DNA of 64,000 bases from Babesia bovis T2Bo (GCF_000165395.2 NW_026261571.1:1078501-1142500); one strand, 5' to 3'; shown: positions 1 to 11,636, numbered from the stretch's first letter. A program made the numbers and translations. The notes: a model not told the origin generated them from the sequence alone.

Positions 1-822
1 GTGCATATAGTAAATATTCAGGACTTTATTACATATGCCCACGAAGAGTAGGCACATCGGAGCAGCAATTTACCGAGCAATGTAAATCGTGGATACCTAC
101 TGGTTTAAGTCAATCGGATAGAGTTAAATTGCATGATGCCGTGAAAACAATAGATGTGGTCACCACCGAAGAATTAATGCAAACATTTGCAATTTTTCTC
201 ATGGAGATTGGATCTTTTCAACCTAGTTTGAATTCCGTCAAAGATACATTTCTAGAAGCTTTGGTGCAAAATAGGGCAACTAAAGTTATTGTATTGTTTG
301 ACTATCGATTTGCAAAGTCAAATGATTTGCGAAAACATATGGAAACGGTAGTGAATCTTGTTGAAAGCGGGCATGTTGATAATATTGATTTGTATCTCAG
401 CTACGATGACAGTCGAGTTAATGAGGCAAAGTTATCTGAAGCCCTTGTAGAGATAAACAATTCATTTAAAATTGCATTCCATGGAAGGTATGTACACCCT
501 CTTTTATATCATCATGTTTAGCGAATATGAAAAGGAGCTGTCTACCTATATTTTCAAACCATTCAAAGTACCATCCAATGGTGAATTGATATCTCACTTA
601 TTGGGTGGTGATGATTTCAATGTTGCAAACTTCGTTAACGAAACACTGAAAAACGGCTCTATGTTTGAGTACCAGTGTGAAAATGCTAAAAATATAGAGA
701 TGGAACACGGGATACATATGTTGCAAACAACAATGGAAAGTGCCAAACAAGATAAGCTTCAACTATGTATCGAAAAGCTTGAACGTGATATAGATCTTTT
801 ACACGATGTATCAACAAAGTAG
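1..822 (+). CDS. Unrecognised conserved-looking protein, 3' part (5' end outside window)
   Basis: The reading frame is open from base 3, so the start lies upstream; a possible acceptor (attcag, ending at 21) may begin the first visible exon. A 34-bp intron (488-521, gtatgt...tttag) joins the exon ending at 487 to one running 522-822, and the join keeps the frame (phase 1 codon agc). The visible part is about 260 residues, hydrophilic and helical, ending in a Lys/Glu-rich helix (MLQTTMESAKQDKLQ). No membrane segment or catalytic motif is visible. I do not recognise the family. The gene is followed after only 34 bp by the next start on the same strand. Confidence 0.75.
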
Positions 823-856
823 GATTACCATGGTTCATATATATCTTTATACAGGC

Positions 857-1434
857 ATGTTCGACTTTACAGAAATCAATCAATCACCTATTTCATTACC
901 TCTATTCATAGTTGGTTGAGATTTTAGCATCACATAATACTTCAGGTTTGCTCCGATACATGCAAAACTGTGCCGTGTTTATGATCATAACTGCCAGTGT
1001 TTTCATCAAGCTGCTTTCAAAAATGAATCTGGAGGATTCATTCGATAAGTATGTTTCCCAGTTGTATGATATTATATAATATCAGGGTAAATGACAGAAA
1101 TTCCGTATTAAGATATATCTGTCGATTGGGAGATAAATGTACGTTAATCAATTGTATTTCACATGCGCACAGACACTTTTACGCAATGGATAACATTTTA
1201 CCTGTATATACTAATTATATACATCACCATCTATATGGTGGGAAGGTTGTTTGGAACCATTGAAAAGCTAGATCCTGAAGCATATAATAAACATAAGGTA
1301 ATGTAATTGAATAAATATGTTATAACATTCAGACTGCTATGCTACATATGGAATCCCTTAAAAGTAGTCTTAGGCGTCTAAAGGGCTTACAAAAGGGCGT
1401 GATGCGGTATGATGAGGCTCCTACACCCAAATAA
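857..1434 (+). CDS. Small two-membrane-span protein, five exons
   Basis: Reconstructed exons are 857-914, 946-1048, 1086-1138, 1173-1297 and 1333-1434. The introns are 31-37 nt with GT...AG ends. Exons total 441 nt, giving a 146-residue protein with consistent phases throughout. Two hydrophobic segments are visible, around residues 18-45 (QNCAVFMIITASVFIKLL) and 78-98 (FYLYILIIYITIYMVGRL), followed by a basic amphipathic tail ending RYDEAPTPK. This suggests a small organelle or ER membrane protein, but I do not recognise the family. An in-frame ATG at 830 is an alternative start; 857 is preferred because 830 sits only 8 bp after the upstream stop. Confidence 0.6.
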
Positions 1435-1718
1435 ACATGAATAATAGCATTCTTCGACATAAATGAAGAAAAGACAACGCACAAACATGTTTAAAATAAC
1501 CATATATATTTATAGTTTGATATAAAGTCGGATAATGTAGATATGTGTAAACTATAATTGTACCTAATAAGGAACTCACACCGCCACACGTGCGCGTCAT
1601 TTCCCATTGTGTTTCTCCTCATTAAGGATATACCCAGGAAAACACAACTGAGCACCATTTATATTTGGTGATATTAATCATTTAATTTGTTGCTGTATAT
1701 ATTCAACCATCAAACAAA

Positions 1719-2171
1719 ATGGTATGTTTGTGCACGAGGTGTTGAGGAATGGATTATTGTTGGTTGATACATACCCTCTGGTACAATCATTTATGCTTTA
1801 ATGAATAACATAATCTTAATATGCATGGTCTTTATATATTGATTTGCAGACGGAACGAACACCTGCTCAGTCTACTATGATCGGAGGCCAGCGTATGGCA
1901 CCAAGGTATTTCCTTTTATTATAACCATATACTATATGTAGGAAACGCGCACATTCCGAGACCAATACCGCTGGAACTAGAACTAACCTACCACCAAACT
2001 CTGGGTTCCAACACTATTACGGATTTGCCACATCGTCAATTCAATTGTATGTTTTTTTGTTTGACACCATCATTTAATAGAGGCCCACAAGCTGTACTGC
2101 TTCTCGCTGTATGCTACATGGGAGCCGTTGTGGTAATGCACATAGTTTCAAGAATTAAGATGTCTATTTAA
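1719..2171 (+). CDS. SEC61B: Sec61 translocon subunit beta
   Basis: Four exons: 1719-1721 (only the ATG), 1850-1905, 1942-2046 and 2081-2171, encoding 84 residues. The cytosolic part is Ser/Thr/Gly-rich, and the C-terminal tail anchor (AVLLLAVCYMGAVVVMHIVS) follows the GPQ turn typical of Sec61 beta. This is the small tail-anchored subunit of the ER protein-conducting channel, and the length matches the family. The first intron (1722-1849) lies directly after the start codon. The TAA stop is also the first three bases of an 822-bp direct repeat, so everything downstream of the stop is duplicated sequence. Confidence 0.88.
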
Positions 2172-2990
2172 TAAACTAATGTGCATTCGCATTACACACG
2201 AGAGTGACTTATCGTAATGCTGTAATAGTAGTTAATCTAAATGTTGACGCTTTGCTTCCCACAGTTGCATATACTCCAATAGTCGCGGTGTCTGTTACAA
2301 AGTGTAGAGACATATCGTATAGCATACCAATTGCTCTAGCTGATGGACCTCCTCAGTGTTAAACCATGTAAGGCGATCTCCGTTACTGACGCGAACATTT
2401 AATACATTAGACAACAACTAACCGATCAATGAAACAAACAACAGGCTCCAATTTACCGTCAGCGTCACGCTTACCACGGAAAACAAAGAACTTCTTACCA
2501 GAAGGTAGCTGTATCGTAATCATACGACAATAGAAACTATTAGCGAAATGCATCCACGACGCCACATCAGAGTTAATACCTACCTCAATAATACGGGAGC
2601 GCTTAGATGATGGTGGCGGCCAATATGAAAATGAACGACAGCATATGGACTGATATGACAGAATGCCTAGTCTGCATAAAGGGGAAGACATCGCAGTATT
2701 AGCACAAGATACATAGAAAACACATTTAAGTAACACATATGCATAAAGCTGTTCGACTATAGGCATACGTAGTTCCTTTAAAGATGCGACGACTGATTAG
2801 TGAATATTACATAGGTCGATGGCCCATAGCAACCAATATGGTAGAATCAATGGAAAACAGAACAAGGTAACAACACTAAACATATCAAAGATCTAGGCAA
2901 GGTATAAACAAAAGTCTGGCAGTATGATTAGTCAATGTGTCATCATATAATGTAAAAAATCATGGGAATTACTTCGGTACACACCATTGT
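2169..2990. repeat. 822-bp direct repeat, copy 1
   Basis: The sequence from the Sec61 beta stop codon to 2990 recurs at 7532-8353 with a constant offset of 5363 bp. I see only five mismatches, all in the last 190 bp (around 2815-2885); the part carrying the 119-codon ORF is identical. Left flanks share only a few bases at the junction (taataaact) and right flanks diverge immediately after attgt. No terminal inverted repeats, transposase or target-site duplication is evident. Confidence 0.95.
2407..2766 (-). CDS. Uncharacterised 119-aa protein in repeat, copy 1
   Basis: A 119-codon ORF on the minus strand inside the 822-bp repeat. The N-terminus is weakly signal-like (AYVLLKCVFYVSCANTA, about residues 8-25); the C-terminal half is a compact, basic, beta-rich stretch (QLPSGKKFFVFRGKRDADGK). 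No family is recognised. An identical copy lies at 7770-8129. Perfect identity of the ORF, with all visible differences in its upstream flank, fits recent duplication or gene conversion and may mean the ORF is expressed. It could equally be part of a gene whose other exons were not duplicated. Confidence 0.4.
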   Translation of the reverse strand: MPIVEQLYAYVLLKCVFYVSCANTAMSSPLCRLGILSYQSICCRSFSYWPPPSSKRSRIIEVGINSDVASWMHFANSFYCRMITIQLPSGKKFFVFRGKRDADGKLEPVVCFIDRLVVV

Positions 2991-3054
2991 TTTCTTCTAC
3001 ACATATTTATTACAATGTAGTTATGTTGACACTTTTATCATGTAATATATCGAA

Positions 3055-4924
3055 ATGTTGGCATTACCTTTACGTACGTATAACCTTTCTCCCTTTAGCG
3101 AGCTTAGAATTGTGACCAGTGGTAGCTATGGAGGCGTTTCAGTACCGCCGACTATTAAGGTAATATATAGGTTTCCACTAATACTTTAATCTTATTCTAT
3201 AACCTTTTAGTCTGTTATCTTTTAATATGTGCCACAGCTACTCAATACTTCCGTAATTGGACATGGAGTCATGCAAAATATTAACGCAGCAGCTGAAATT
3301 TACGGGAAGGAGCTGGTACCTGAAGTGGAATATATCCTAGAAGAAGGAGAAAAGGTAGCAGTTTTTACGTGGACTGGCTGTTCTTTGCAAGTTAAAGGAA
3401 ATGTCGAGCAGGTATGACTGTTTAGTCATTTATAACATCATACATAGGAATATGAAGGATCTGATCATGCTATGAAAGAATACCTCAATGTCGCACATGT
3501 TCTAGATGCAGAACGTGAATTGGCGTCAGTTAGACGATTACAGGGTCCTAGGGTAATTTATTTTCAATGCCTTTCATCACTGCGCAGATTTTAATCACAG
3601 GAGCCCCTTCCAGCGGAAAGTCTACAGCTGCAATGATTTTATGTCATTATGCCGTCCGTAGTGGATGGACGCCCATATTTATTGAGGCAGATCCTAGAGG
3701 TTCTACTGATAGACGACAAATACAATTTTTTCCCGGAGTCATCGGGGCAACAGTTATCAGTGGTACTACTGAAGAGAAGCCGAAAAATCCGCTAGTTTAC
3801 CAATATGGTTATTTAAATGCACAAGAAAATGATAAATTATACTTAAGAGTGAGTTCCATGTTTCTATATATATGATTTCAAAGATATCGCAAGTAATGGC
3901 AGCAATGCTAGACACCATGACAGAAAGATCGTCTGCAACTCAACCTCAAAGCAGGAGATCAGATGAAGTAACTGACATGGGCAAATATATCGCAGCGTCA
4001 GGTATTGAAATTGTATACACATAAAATTCTATTAGGAATGTTTGTTAATGCACCGCATTCAGCCAATAAAGACCTCATACTCAAGCTTGTTAAAATATAT
4101 AATATCTCATTAGTGCTCGTCATTGACAGTCCTTCTGTACATCAGGATTTGGTGCGTACCTATGCAACTATGAAAGATGCAGCAAGAGGTTCCCAGGTTG
4201 CCAGTGTAACAGGAGAGTTATTATCCTCAAATGTTATCGGTAATTTGGCATTCCAGGAGCAGACTATGATTGGTAATTATATGAACGACAATGATGATTC
4301 AGTATGTATCAAAGGTGATACTGAGAATGACGATACAAAGCATCCTGTAGTATTAGCTATCAACAAGCTTGAGGGTGTGGTACCGGTTGACCATGAGAGG
4401 TTAAAATATTTGCATGATAAGTGCTGGAGGTATTATTTCGAACGAACGAACAAAGGTGAAATGCACATTATACGTTTCAAAATGGACGATGTACAACTTG
4501 TAGTGGTTGAGTCGTGCATAGGGTTGTCTAATGATGCACTACCGCAGGACGAAGCAGGGTCATTGCAAATGAATGAGACATATGCTGCTACTTGGAATGG
4601 AGATGCTGTATCGCTTACAAGATCGATTTTGGGAATCCCTGCCACCTCTGATCTTTCTCTAATACCATACTCCAATATCCTTGGATTTTTTTATGTACGA
4701 TCTGTCGAGGTGGGTTAGGGTGATGTATATTTAATATTGCGCAGGCTTTAATAATAGAACCAACAGCAGAAAATGGAAAGGCGGATAACGAAGGCTTAGA
4801 GGATGATGCGGCTATCAAATATCTGGTTGAGGCCGTATGCCCAGTTATATATTCACCATCTTCTCTGCCGTCTCACCTATTAGTCCCAGGAAGTACAAGA
4901 GCTATGAAATGGCAAACATTATGA
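3055..4924 (+). CDS. CLP1: CLP1-like polyadenylation factor / polynucleotide kinase
   Basis: Seven exons: 3055-3159, 3238-3411, 3448-3552, 3588-3848, 3884-4001, 4036-4709 and 4745-4924. They total 1617 nt (538 aa). The N-terminal beta domain precedes a Walker A loop (GAPSSGKS, residues 133-140) and a long P-loop kinase domain with the family-typical PLVYQYGY segment. The C-terminal domain ends LVPGSTRAMKWQTL, as in CLP1. Family members act in mRNA 3' cleavage factor and, in animals, the tRNA splicing complex, some as 5'-OH RNA kinases. Whether kinase activity is retained cannot be told from sequence alone; the loop matches GxxxxGK[ST]. An acidic insert (YMNDNDDSVCIKGDTENDD) sits in the C-terminal half. 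Confidence 0.88.
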
Positions 4925-5300
4925 TTTTTATGATTAAATAGTATCTCTTTTTGCAGACATGTTGCGTATTCAATGACAATGTATTGTATAAAATAATATT
5001 ATATGATGTTATGATCAAATGTTAAAATCTAGCGGATTGATTACGCATTACTATTTATTTCTGCGTTGATGATCTCTATTTTTTTCAACGTTGTCGACAC
5101 TTCCAAATACTGCTGCTGCAATTACACTCCTTAACGTGGTGGCAGAATTAGTTTACTCAGATCGCATATATAGATTACCACAGACGATAGGAGATAACAC
5201 AATACGTGTGACAGGTTTGATCCAAATGTATTCCCTGTAGTATTAAATAGAATAACTCGCTATAATGTGAAGTTATTTTAGTAAAATATAAAAACTAAAT
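4925..5300. other. Intergenic, convergent 3' ends
   Basis: AT-rich 376-bp gap between the 3' ends of CLP1 (plus) and a CCCH gene (minus). I see no exon, RNA gene or repeat in it. Confidence 0.6.
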
Positions 5301-6005
5301 TTATTTTATTTCAAGTACTTCAGGACGTTCCGATGATTTAACATCCTGTGTAAAAAACCATTCGTAAAAAACTTCTAGTGATGGTTTCGGTGTATAACAG
5401 GAGGTCAAAAATGGATTATTACTAGAGCATAATAACGCAATGTCAGGGTTGAAACCACATATGCTCTCACCAGTGTTATACAGTGTAGATATTTGATTAC
5501 AAAACAACCTTTCTATCTCTGCGTTTCTAAAAGACAACTCCTTAGTGCTAGACGACAACATAGCTACGCATAGACCTAAATCACCTCTGTTATTTGCCAC
5601 TAAAGAGACTATGTTTATTGTTCTGTAGCACAATTTTCTGTGCGCATTTAAAATAAACTTGATATTAGATCTCCATAAATCCCATGTTCTTTCCCATAGA
5701 AGCCATAGAAGATGTGCAGCTAACTTCTCCGATTCATTATCGTAAAATGTACAATGCCATGAAAATCTACAACTACCACTACGAGCCATTTTACATCTAC
5801 GACTCTTATATACCATAGGGTGAAACATAATTTCTAATTTAGTATGTGATAAAGGGCAATATCCATCTGTACATCGTTTGAGATATGGGCACTCCACTGG
5901 TATATAAAAATGCATATTTGGGTCTCTTCTCTTAAACTTCTTTGTTAAATACGGATATGCTCTCGTTGGATCATAAGATCTTGTAACTGGAATACTGAAC
6001 ACCAT
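5301..6005 (-). CDS. CCCH zinc-finger protein, diverged single copy
   Basis: Single-exon 234-aa protein. Finger 1 is C39-x5-C45-x4-C50-x3-H54. Finger 2 is C71-x7-C79-x5-C85, but the position of the final His is Asp89. The spacer RRDPNMHFYIPVECP resembles the plant-type tandem CCCH family, which binds RNA. The first 120 residues closely match the two identical genes in the tandem duplication at 11070 and 14069, while the C-terminal third differs. No nuclear signal or low-complexity tail is visible. The gene lies between the two 822-bp repeats. The replaced ligand suggests that finger 2 is weakened, or that a nearby residue (for example an upstream His) coordinates the metal. Confidence 0.82.
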   Translation of the reverse strand: MVFSIPVTRSYDPTRAYPYLTKKFKRRDPNMHFYIPVECPYLKRCTDGYCPLSHTKLEIMFHPMVYKSRRCKMARSGSCRFSWHCTFYDNESEKLAAHLLWLLWERTWDLWRSNIKFILNAHRKLCYRTINIVSLVANNRGDLGLCVAMLSSSTKELSFRNAEIERLFCNQISTLYNTGESICGFNPDIALLCSSNNPFLTSCYTPKPSLEVFYEWFFTQDVKSSERPEVLEIK

Positions 6006-7531
6006 TATAAATAAGGCAGTTTCTCATAAGTTATTCCTATAAGGAGCAGATAGGTTATGCGAATATTTTATATTCCACGGACGCAACAGGCACAAAAACT
6101 GATACCAAAACGATAGAATGCAGCATATTGTATCTATAAATGACACAATGCTGCGTCACTGCCACACATAAAGCTATATATTGACCCGATATCTATGATT
6201 CTCAAAATGAACAGTCTAATAAACCCAGTTTAAGGTTAATCTGTTATAACGTAATAAAGATGTAATAATCATTCTACCTGCATATTAAATACTATATATA
6301 GGCTTCTATGGGATTATAATGTGACATATTAAACGAACATTTGGCCGTATCATCAGACACATTTCCCAAAGCTATATGGCAGTGATAATTATGCATTAAA
6401 AAATCTGGTAAATATAACCAAGATTATACATACATATGCATTGCATGTGACGATTCAGTATGTCGCGACTGTAATATAACGTACGAAAATGTCTATCCCT
6501 TTGCAGAGTGATGGGATTATAAAATGTTTTACACAACAAAAAGTATTATGATTATAAGATGCAAATAGTTATATTATTCATCTCTATATATGTGAAAATA
6601 GGAGGGAAATTGAGAAGAATCATCTACTTCACTAATCTGCGAGGTACCGATCCTGTTAGAGCAAATTGTAAATCCTGTGATATTCAACACTGGGTTATAA
6701 TAATGTGAATGCTTTTGTTTTTTGATACGATTAAAGTAACTACCATTGCAAAAAAATAAAATTGAAGTTGATTGGAATAATATCTACTCTGTTGGTTCCA
6801 TTTGAGCAATTTTTGTTTACCTTTTAATTGTAATACAAATTATATTGCTTTTAAATATATAATATATGATGTGGAATTAGTTTTATAATGCGTAAAAACT
6901 ATATTGAATATATGTCTTTCACATCACTACATTATAAGGTATAACAATATATATAGGTTTGTATATACAGATATTTTCTGTTAGGGACAATGAGTTCACA
7001 CTCTACTATTATAATATATAATTGATATATTATTATCGTGGCAATGATTCAACATATGAATTTTACATGTTCTTCATCCTGTATATGTGCTATTCATGAT
7101 CGAGCGAAATTCTATGAGTGCTCTTTCATGTGATATATCCTAATTATGATTTTTTAATTTACGCTGCCTCTAAATGATGCAAAAAATAATCACTTTAATA
7201 TAACCTATCATAAAATCAATGCTTCGTGAAAATGTAATTAACCTGTAATTTCATGAGTCGAATTTGTACTATGTAGAAATATTTGTAATTAGAGAATTTG
7301 TTTTTTGATAAATGCGTTCTACAGCAATAACATGTAATGTATTCAATCAACTATGAGTAATATAGAAGAGAGAATTTTCAAAAAAAATACGCATCAAAAA
7401 AAAATTATTTTCAATTTGAAAATATAATAAATAACAAAACTACTAGCTCAGTCACTTATACATGAAACTAGTCGACATCAGCTAAACCATTCAACATTTG
7501 TAATATGTTTGTGGCGCCAAAAGCTGAATTA
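6006..7531. other. AT-rich 1.5-kb gap, no gene seen
   Basis: Upstream region of the CCCH gene. It is strongly AT-rich with homopolymer A/T runs and no open frame of note on either strand. I found no donor/acceptor pairs joining plausible coding segments and no tRNA-like fold. It ends exactly where the second 822-bp repeat copy begins. Confidence 0.6.
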
Positions 7532-8353
7532 TAATAAACTAATGTGCATTCGCATTACACACGAGAGTGACTTATCGTAATGCTGTAATAGTAGTTAATC
7601 TAAATGTTGACGCTTTGCTTCCCACAGTTGCATATACTCCAATAGTCGCGGTGTCTGTTACAAAGTGTAGAGACATATCGTATAGCATACCAATTGCTCT
7701 AGCTGATGGACCTCCTCAGTGTTAAACCATGTAAGGCGATCTCCGTTACTGACGCGAACATTTAATACATTAGACAACAACTAACCGATCAATGAAACAA
7801 ACAACAGGCTCCAATTTACCGTCAGCGTCACGCTTACCACGGAAAACAAAGAACTTCTTACCAGAAGGTAGCTGTATCGTAATCATACGACAATAGAAAC
7901 TATTAGCGAAATGCATCCACGACGCCACATCAGAGTTAATACCTACCTCAATAATACGGGAGCGCTTAGATGATGGTGGCGGCCAATATGAAAATGAACG
8001 ACAGCATATGGACTGATATGACAGAATGCCTAGTCTGCATAAAGGGGAAGACATCGCAGTATTAGCACAAGATACATAGAAAACACATTTAAGTAACACA
8101 TATGCATAAAGCTGTTCGACTATAGGCATACGTAGTTCCTTTAAAGATGCGACGACTGATTAGTGAATATTACATGGCTCGATGACCCATAGCAACCAAT
8201 ATGGTAGAATCAATGGAAAACAGAACAAGGTAACAACACTACACGTATCAAAGATCTAGGCAAGGTATAAACAAAAGTCTGGCAGTATGATTAGTCAATG
8301 TGTCATCATATAATGTAAAAAATCATGGGAATTACTTCGGTACACACCATTGT
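7532..8353. repeat. 822-bp direct repeat, copy 2
   Basis: Copy of 2169-2990 (offset 5363). Differences are three substitutions around 8175-8187 and two around 8242-8246. The right end diverges after attgt at 8353, about 100 bp before the uL4m start codon, so this copy supplies part of the upstream region of uL4m. Confidence 0.95.
7770..8129 (-). CDS. Uncharacterised 119-aa protein in repeat, copy 2
   Basis: Identical in every residue to the ORF at 2407-2766. All differences between the repeat copies lie upstream of its start. No family is recognised. See the copy-1 entry for what is visible. Confidence 0.4.
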   Translation of the reverse strand: MPIVEQLYAYVLLKCVFYVSCANTAMSSPLCRLGILSYQSICCRSFSYWPPPSSKRSRIIEVGINSDVASWMHFANSFYCRMITIQLPSGKKFFVFRGKRDADGKLEPVVCFIDRLVVV

Positions 8354-8459
8354 CATGAACAGATGATGGATTAACATAATATTCTCATCTTCTAATCGAA
8401 AAATTAGTTAATAGGTGATGTATCTGTAAATTTCAAACTCCATTAGTGGATTCCTGAAT

Positions 8460-9961
8460 ATGTTGCTCAGAAGATCATTTGGTTATGTGATACAGCAACA
8501 TTATCGTATCGTTAGACAAACTGAATCATCAACGTTAGCACCTATTTCGACTGTGCCAGATGCTAACTTATCATCTTCAATACACAGCCCTACTATAATA
8601 CGGAGACCTGGAGAAATTATAGATGTGCCAACGTTAATACGAGGGCACTGGTCTTACCCAGGTATGGAGGTATTATACTCATAAAAATGTGCGCAGCTGT
8701 CGGATTTAATAGCATTCTAGAACTTCCTCTTTATATATTTGAGGGTGATAACGGGTTTCCGACTCCAAGGAGAACCCATCAAGTACCCAATGATATTTTT
8801 GGATTACCTTTAAGGCCGGATATTTTGCACCGTTGTTATATGTTCTATAGAAGAGCCAAAGCTGGATATAGTGAGGATATGCAATTGTACAAATGGGAAT
8901 GGCCTGGAAGTACACGAAAATGGCGCAAACAACAAAAGACAGGGAAGGCTCGTATCGGATGGAAGAAATCTCCAGGGAAATATTTAGGGGTATTCGCACA
9001 TCCAATCAGACCAGGAGACCAACGGACCAAACTTCCACGTAGAGGTTTGTATTATCTATTATCTTTTTATTCATAACAGTGCTATGGACTGGCCTCAAAA
9101 TAATGCTTTCTGCGAAGTTTGCGCAGTCTCAGATAAACCTGGTCGATTCCTTCCTAATGAAGTCTCACAAAACAAAATATGCTGTATGCAACTTGAGAAG
9201 AATTTTGGGTAATTTTGCTTATTTATGAATAATTATAATTCTATAGGTAATAATTGTAACTCAGCATTGCTTGTTTTTTGTGGTAACTCGGATTCTAACG
9301 AAAACTTCCGTTGGGCCACGGCTAACATTCCGGCTGTAAGATTGGAGACAGTAGAGGTTTGTTTTCACGAATTTAATTGAACAAGCATAGGGTTTAAACG
9401 TATATAATTTGCTGAAATACAGGCAACTGGTAATAACTGAAATGGCTTTAAAAAAACTCATTCACTTGATTCATGAATATCCACGTAAGATGAATTGGCT
9501 TCCGAGGTATTTCTAACATATATAGTTACGCATTCGTAATAACAGATTTGCTACTCCGAATAATACACCTGCTCCAATACCTCAGAAAGTAGACGGGTGG
9601 AATCAAGCGTGGATTGACAACAAAATCGCAAAAAATATGGCATCAAGAACAAGAGTTGGTAGCATTGTTTAAATTTTAATTTTCGTAGGAACAATGGTTA
9701 GAAGATGTGAAAAAATGGAAATGGTCTACGTCGATTAAAGGTGCTATAAAGGTCCATAGAAATGATCCTCTGGAGGCTTTTAGACTTATTCACATTTCGC
9801 ACAACGTAAATCAAGAAGCTAAAATACGATATAGATACCTTTATGATTCCGTCTCCGATCCTATGGAATCATTAGACATAGAAGATGCCAATGATGGTTT
9901 GAATGATGACGCTCAACAACATACTGTTACATGGCCAGAAAATGACATTTTACAAACATAG
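8460..9961 (+). CDS. MRPL4: Mitochondrial large-subunit ribosomal protein uL4m
   Basis: Seven exons: 8460-8661, 8697-9044, 9080-9208, 9247-9356, 9391-9506, 9546-9654 and 9689-9961, giving 428 aa with every intron 31-39 nt. The first 70 residues look like a mitochondrial presequence (basic start MLLRRSFGYVIQQHYRIVRQ). The core carries uL4 landmarks: RPDILHRCYMFYRRAKAG, then KQQKTGKARIGWKKSP and the loop GDQRTKLPRR, followed by the alpha/beta half (LKIMLSAKFAQSQINLVDSF). The protein is longer than bacterial L4, mainly through the basic, tryptophan-rich C-terminal extension after residue 320. It should act in the mitochondrial (less likely apicoplast) large ribosomal subunit. Confidence 0.85.
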
Positions 9962-11069
9962 TAGACCATCTCATAATTTTAACATTTCAGATTATATAAA
10001 ATACAATACCATACCTTAACATCCGGACAACATCATACTCCGCTTTTCTCTCCGAGAATGTATATAGAACATATTGAAGATTCATGTACAGCTGAAGCAC
10101 AGTAACCAAACTCATTCATGCAAAGCAATCCTGCTGATATGCCATCATATCGACTCAACAATCCCTATTTACTATTTTTACCGGATTCGGAAAGCTAGGT
10201 GGACAAATTCAAAATTATCAATGAAACATATCTTCCTATTTAACAACTATCGCCTCTAAGCTACTTGAATGAGTAGAATCTTATGAAGACAAATGCTAGT
10301 TTGATATCAAGTGTCTATTAGGTGTTAGCACGCTGACGGCTGAATTTAAGTACGACTAAGTGCATAGTGTCGTACTACAGAAGTTGTGACACTTTTCTGT
10401 GACTAATAAATGTGTGGCTTATGGTAAAGGATTAACGGCATTAATTAATCCTGTATTGGTGCAATCATCAGTTTCATCGATAAACACTCAATCCCAACCC
10501 ACACAACACAACAATGTTGCACTTTCAGTAGATGTTACAACAATGAAAGCAAGCAACGCTTCTACGTTGTTTCTTCGAATATTATAACAATGGTAATATG
10601 CGTATTCTGACAATGTGTCTTCCAAAAGGGATAGACAAGCACACGCAAAACAATTTTCAAAGTAGATGCTGGTATCCATTAATAAACAACATGTAGGGAA
10701 ACGTTGGATGGTTCCGTTGTAAGATAGCTAATTGATGTGATACATGATTGGGAAATTAGCGTAATACCTACATTGCCATCTCCTCTGTAACCTTTTGTTG
10801 TAATAGACATTCCAGATTCAGCAAACATAACAGATGCTCAGATATCCTATTATATGATATGGATCTGTTTACAATATATGCGCAATCCAGGCACATACAC
10901 AAATCATACGGTATGAACAACCACTACAGATCCGCCTGCGGGGAAGCCTGTGTTGGGCCTATCAAAATGAGGTCAAATACTTCACTAAATAGTCAGATTC
11001 CATCAGTGTTTCAAGGTAGCATAATAGGTAGATCAGGCGCAGCAGCGGGTTATATAATTCTATCTTTAG
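9962..11069. other. Left part of unit A, mostly non-coding
   Basis: Region between uL4m and the CCCH gene. It holds a plus-strand open frame 10390-10587 (S/T/N/Q-rich, no ATG, possible acceptor tactacag before it) that could be an exon or gene fragment, and several small antisense frames without support. Nothing else is recognised. Confidence 0.4.
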
Positions 11070-11636
11070 TCAATATAGATCGATGCTATCTGCAGCTTCC
11101 GGCTCACCGCACGATGTTGAAAACTGCAAACGTAACAGAGCATCCAATCGTCCATCTAAAAGATTCCTACCATTACCTTTCCTATTGATGGTGTGCATAA
11201 TTTGCTTCATGTTTCCCCTATAGTTTTTCACCATGGAGAGGTTTCTTGTAACTGGCTCAACAAGCTTATTGTGAGCATTCAACACTGCCTCTATATTATG
11301 CCGCCATAGATCCCATCGTTTCTCCCAAATAAGCCACAAAAGTTGCGCAGCCATCCTATCAGATTCGTTGTTATAAAAAGTGCATTGACCTGAGAATTTG
11401 CATATCCCTTCCATCATCATTTTGCACTTCCGCGTCTTGTAAACTAAAGGGTGAAACATCATCTCAAGCTTTGTATGTGAAAGGGGACATGTGCCATCAG
11501 TACATGTTTTAAGTGATGGACACTCGATGGGAAGATAGAAATACAAATTCGGGTCTCTTCTTTTGAACGCAGCGGACACGTAAGGATGGCTCACATTAGG
11601 ATCAAATGACTTAGTAACAGGTATACCAACGACCAT
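11070..11636 (-). CDS. CCCH zinc-finger protein, tandem copy A
   Basis: 188-aa plant-type CCCH protein. Finger 1 is C39-x5-C45-x4-C50-x3-H54. Finger 2 is C71-x7-C79-x5-C85-x3-N89, with Asn where His is expected. The spacer KRRDPNLYFYLPIECPSLK is shared with the paralogue at 5301. A Trp-rich helix follows (LLWLIWEKRWDLWRHNI). A probable RNA-binding role comes from the family only. Near the 3' end a GTGAGC donor (minus strand, at 11097) could splice to an acceptor at about 11050 and replace the last nine residues with a hydrophobic tail, so the C-terminus is uncertain. The gene is identical to the copy at 14069. Confidence 0.82.
   Translation of the reverse strand: MVVGIPVTKSFDPNVSHPYVSAAFKRRDPNLYFYLPIECPSLKTCTDGTCPLSHTKLEMMFHPLVYKTRKCKMMMEGICKFSGQCTFYNNESDRMAAQLLWLIWEKRWDLWRHNIEAVLNAHNKLVEPVTRNLSMVKNYRGNMKQIMHTINRKGNGRNLLDGRLDALLRLQFSTSCGEPEAADSIDLY

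Noticed and set aside
2169..8353. Interpretation of the 822-bp repeats as LTRs or a transposon
   Set aside because: There is no reverse transcriptase, integrase, transposase, primer-binding site, terminal inverted repeat or clear target-site duplication; the segment between the copies holds ordinary genes.
10859..11188. 109-codon plus-strand ORF (also at 13858-14187)
   Set aside because: It overlaps the 3' end of the CCCH gene on the opposite strand and has no family features; it is duplicated only because the whole unit is.
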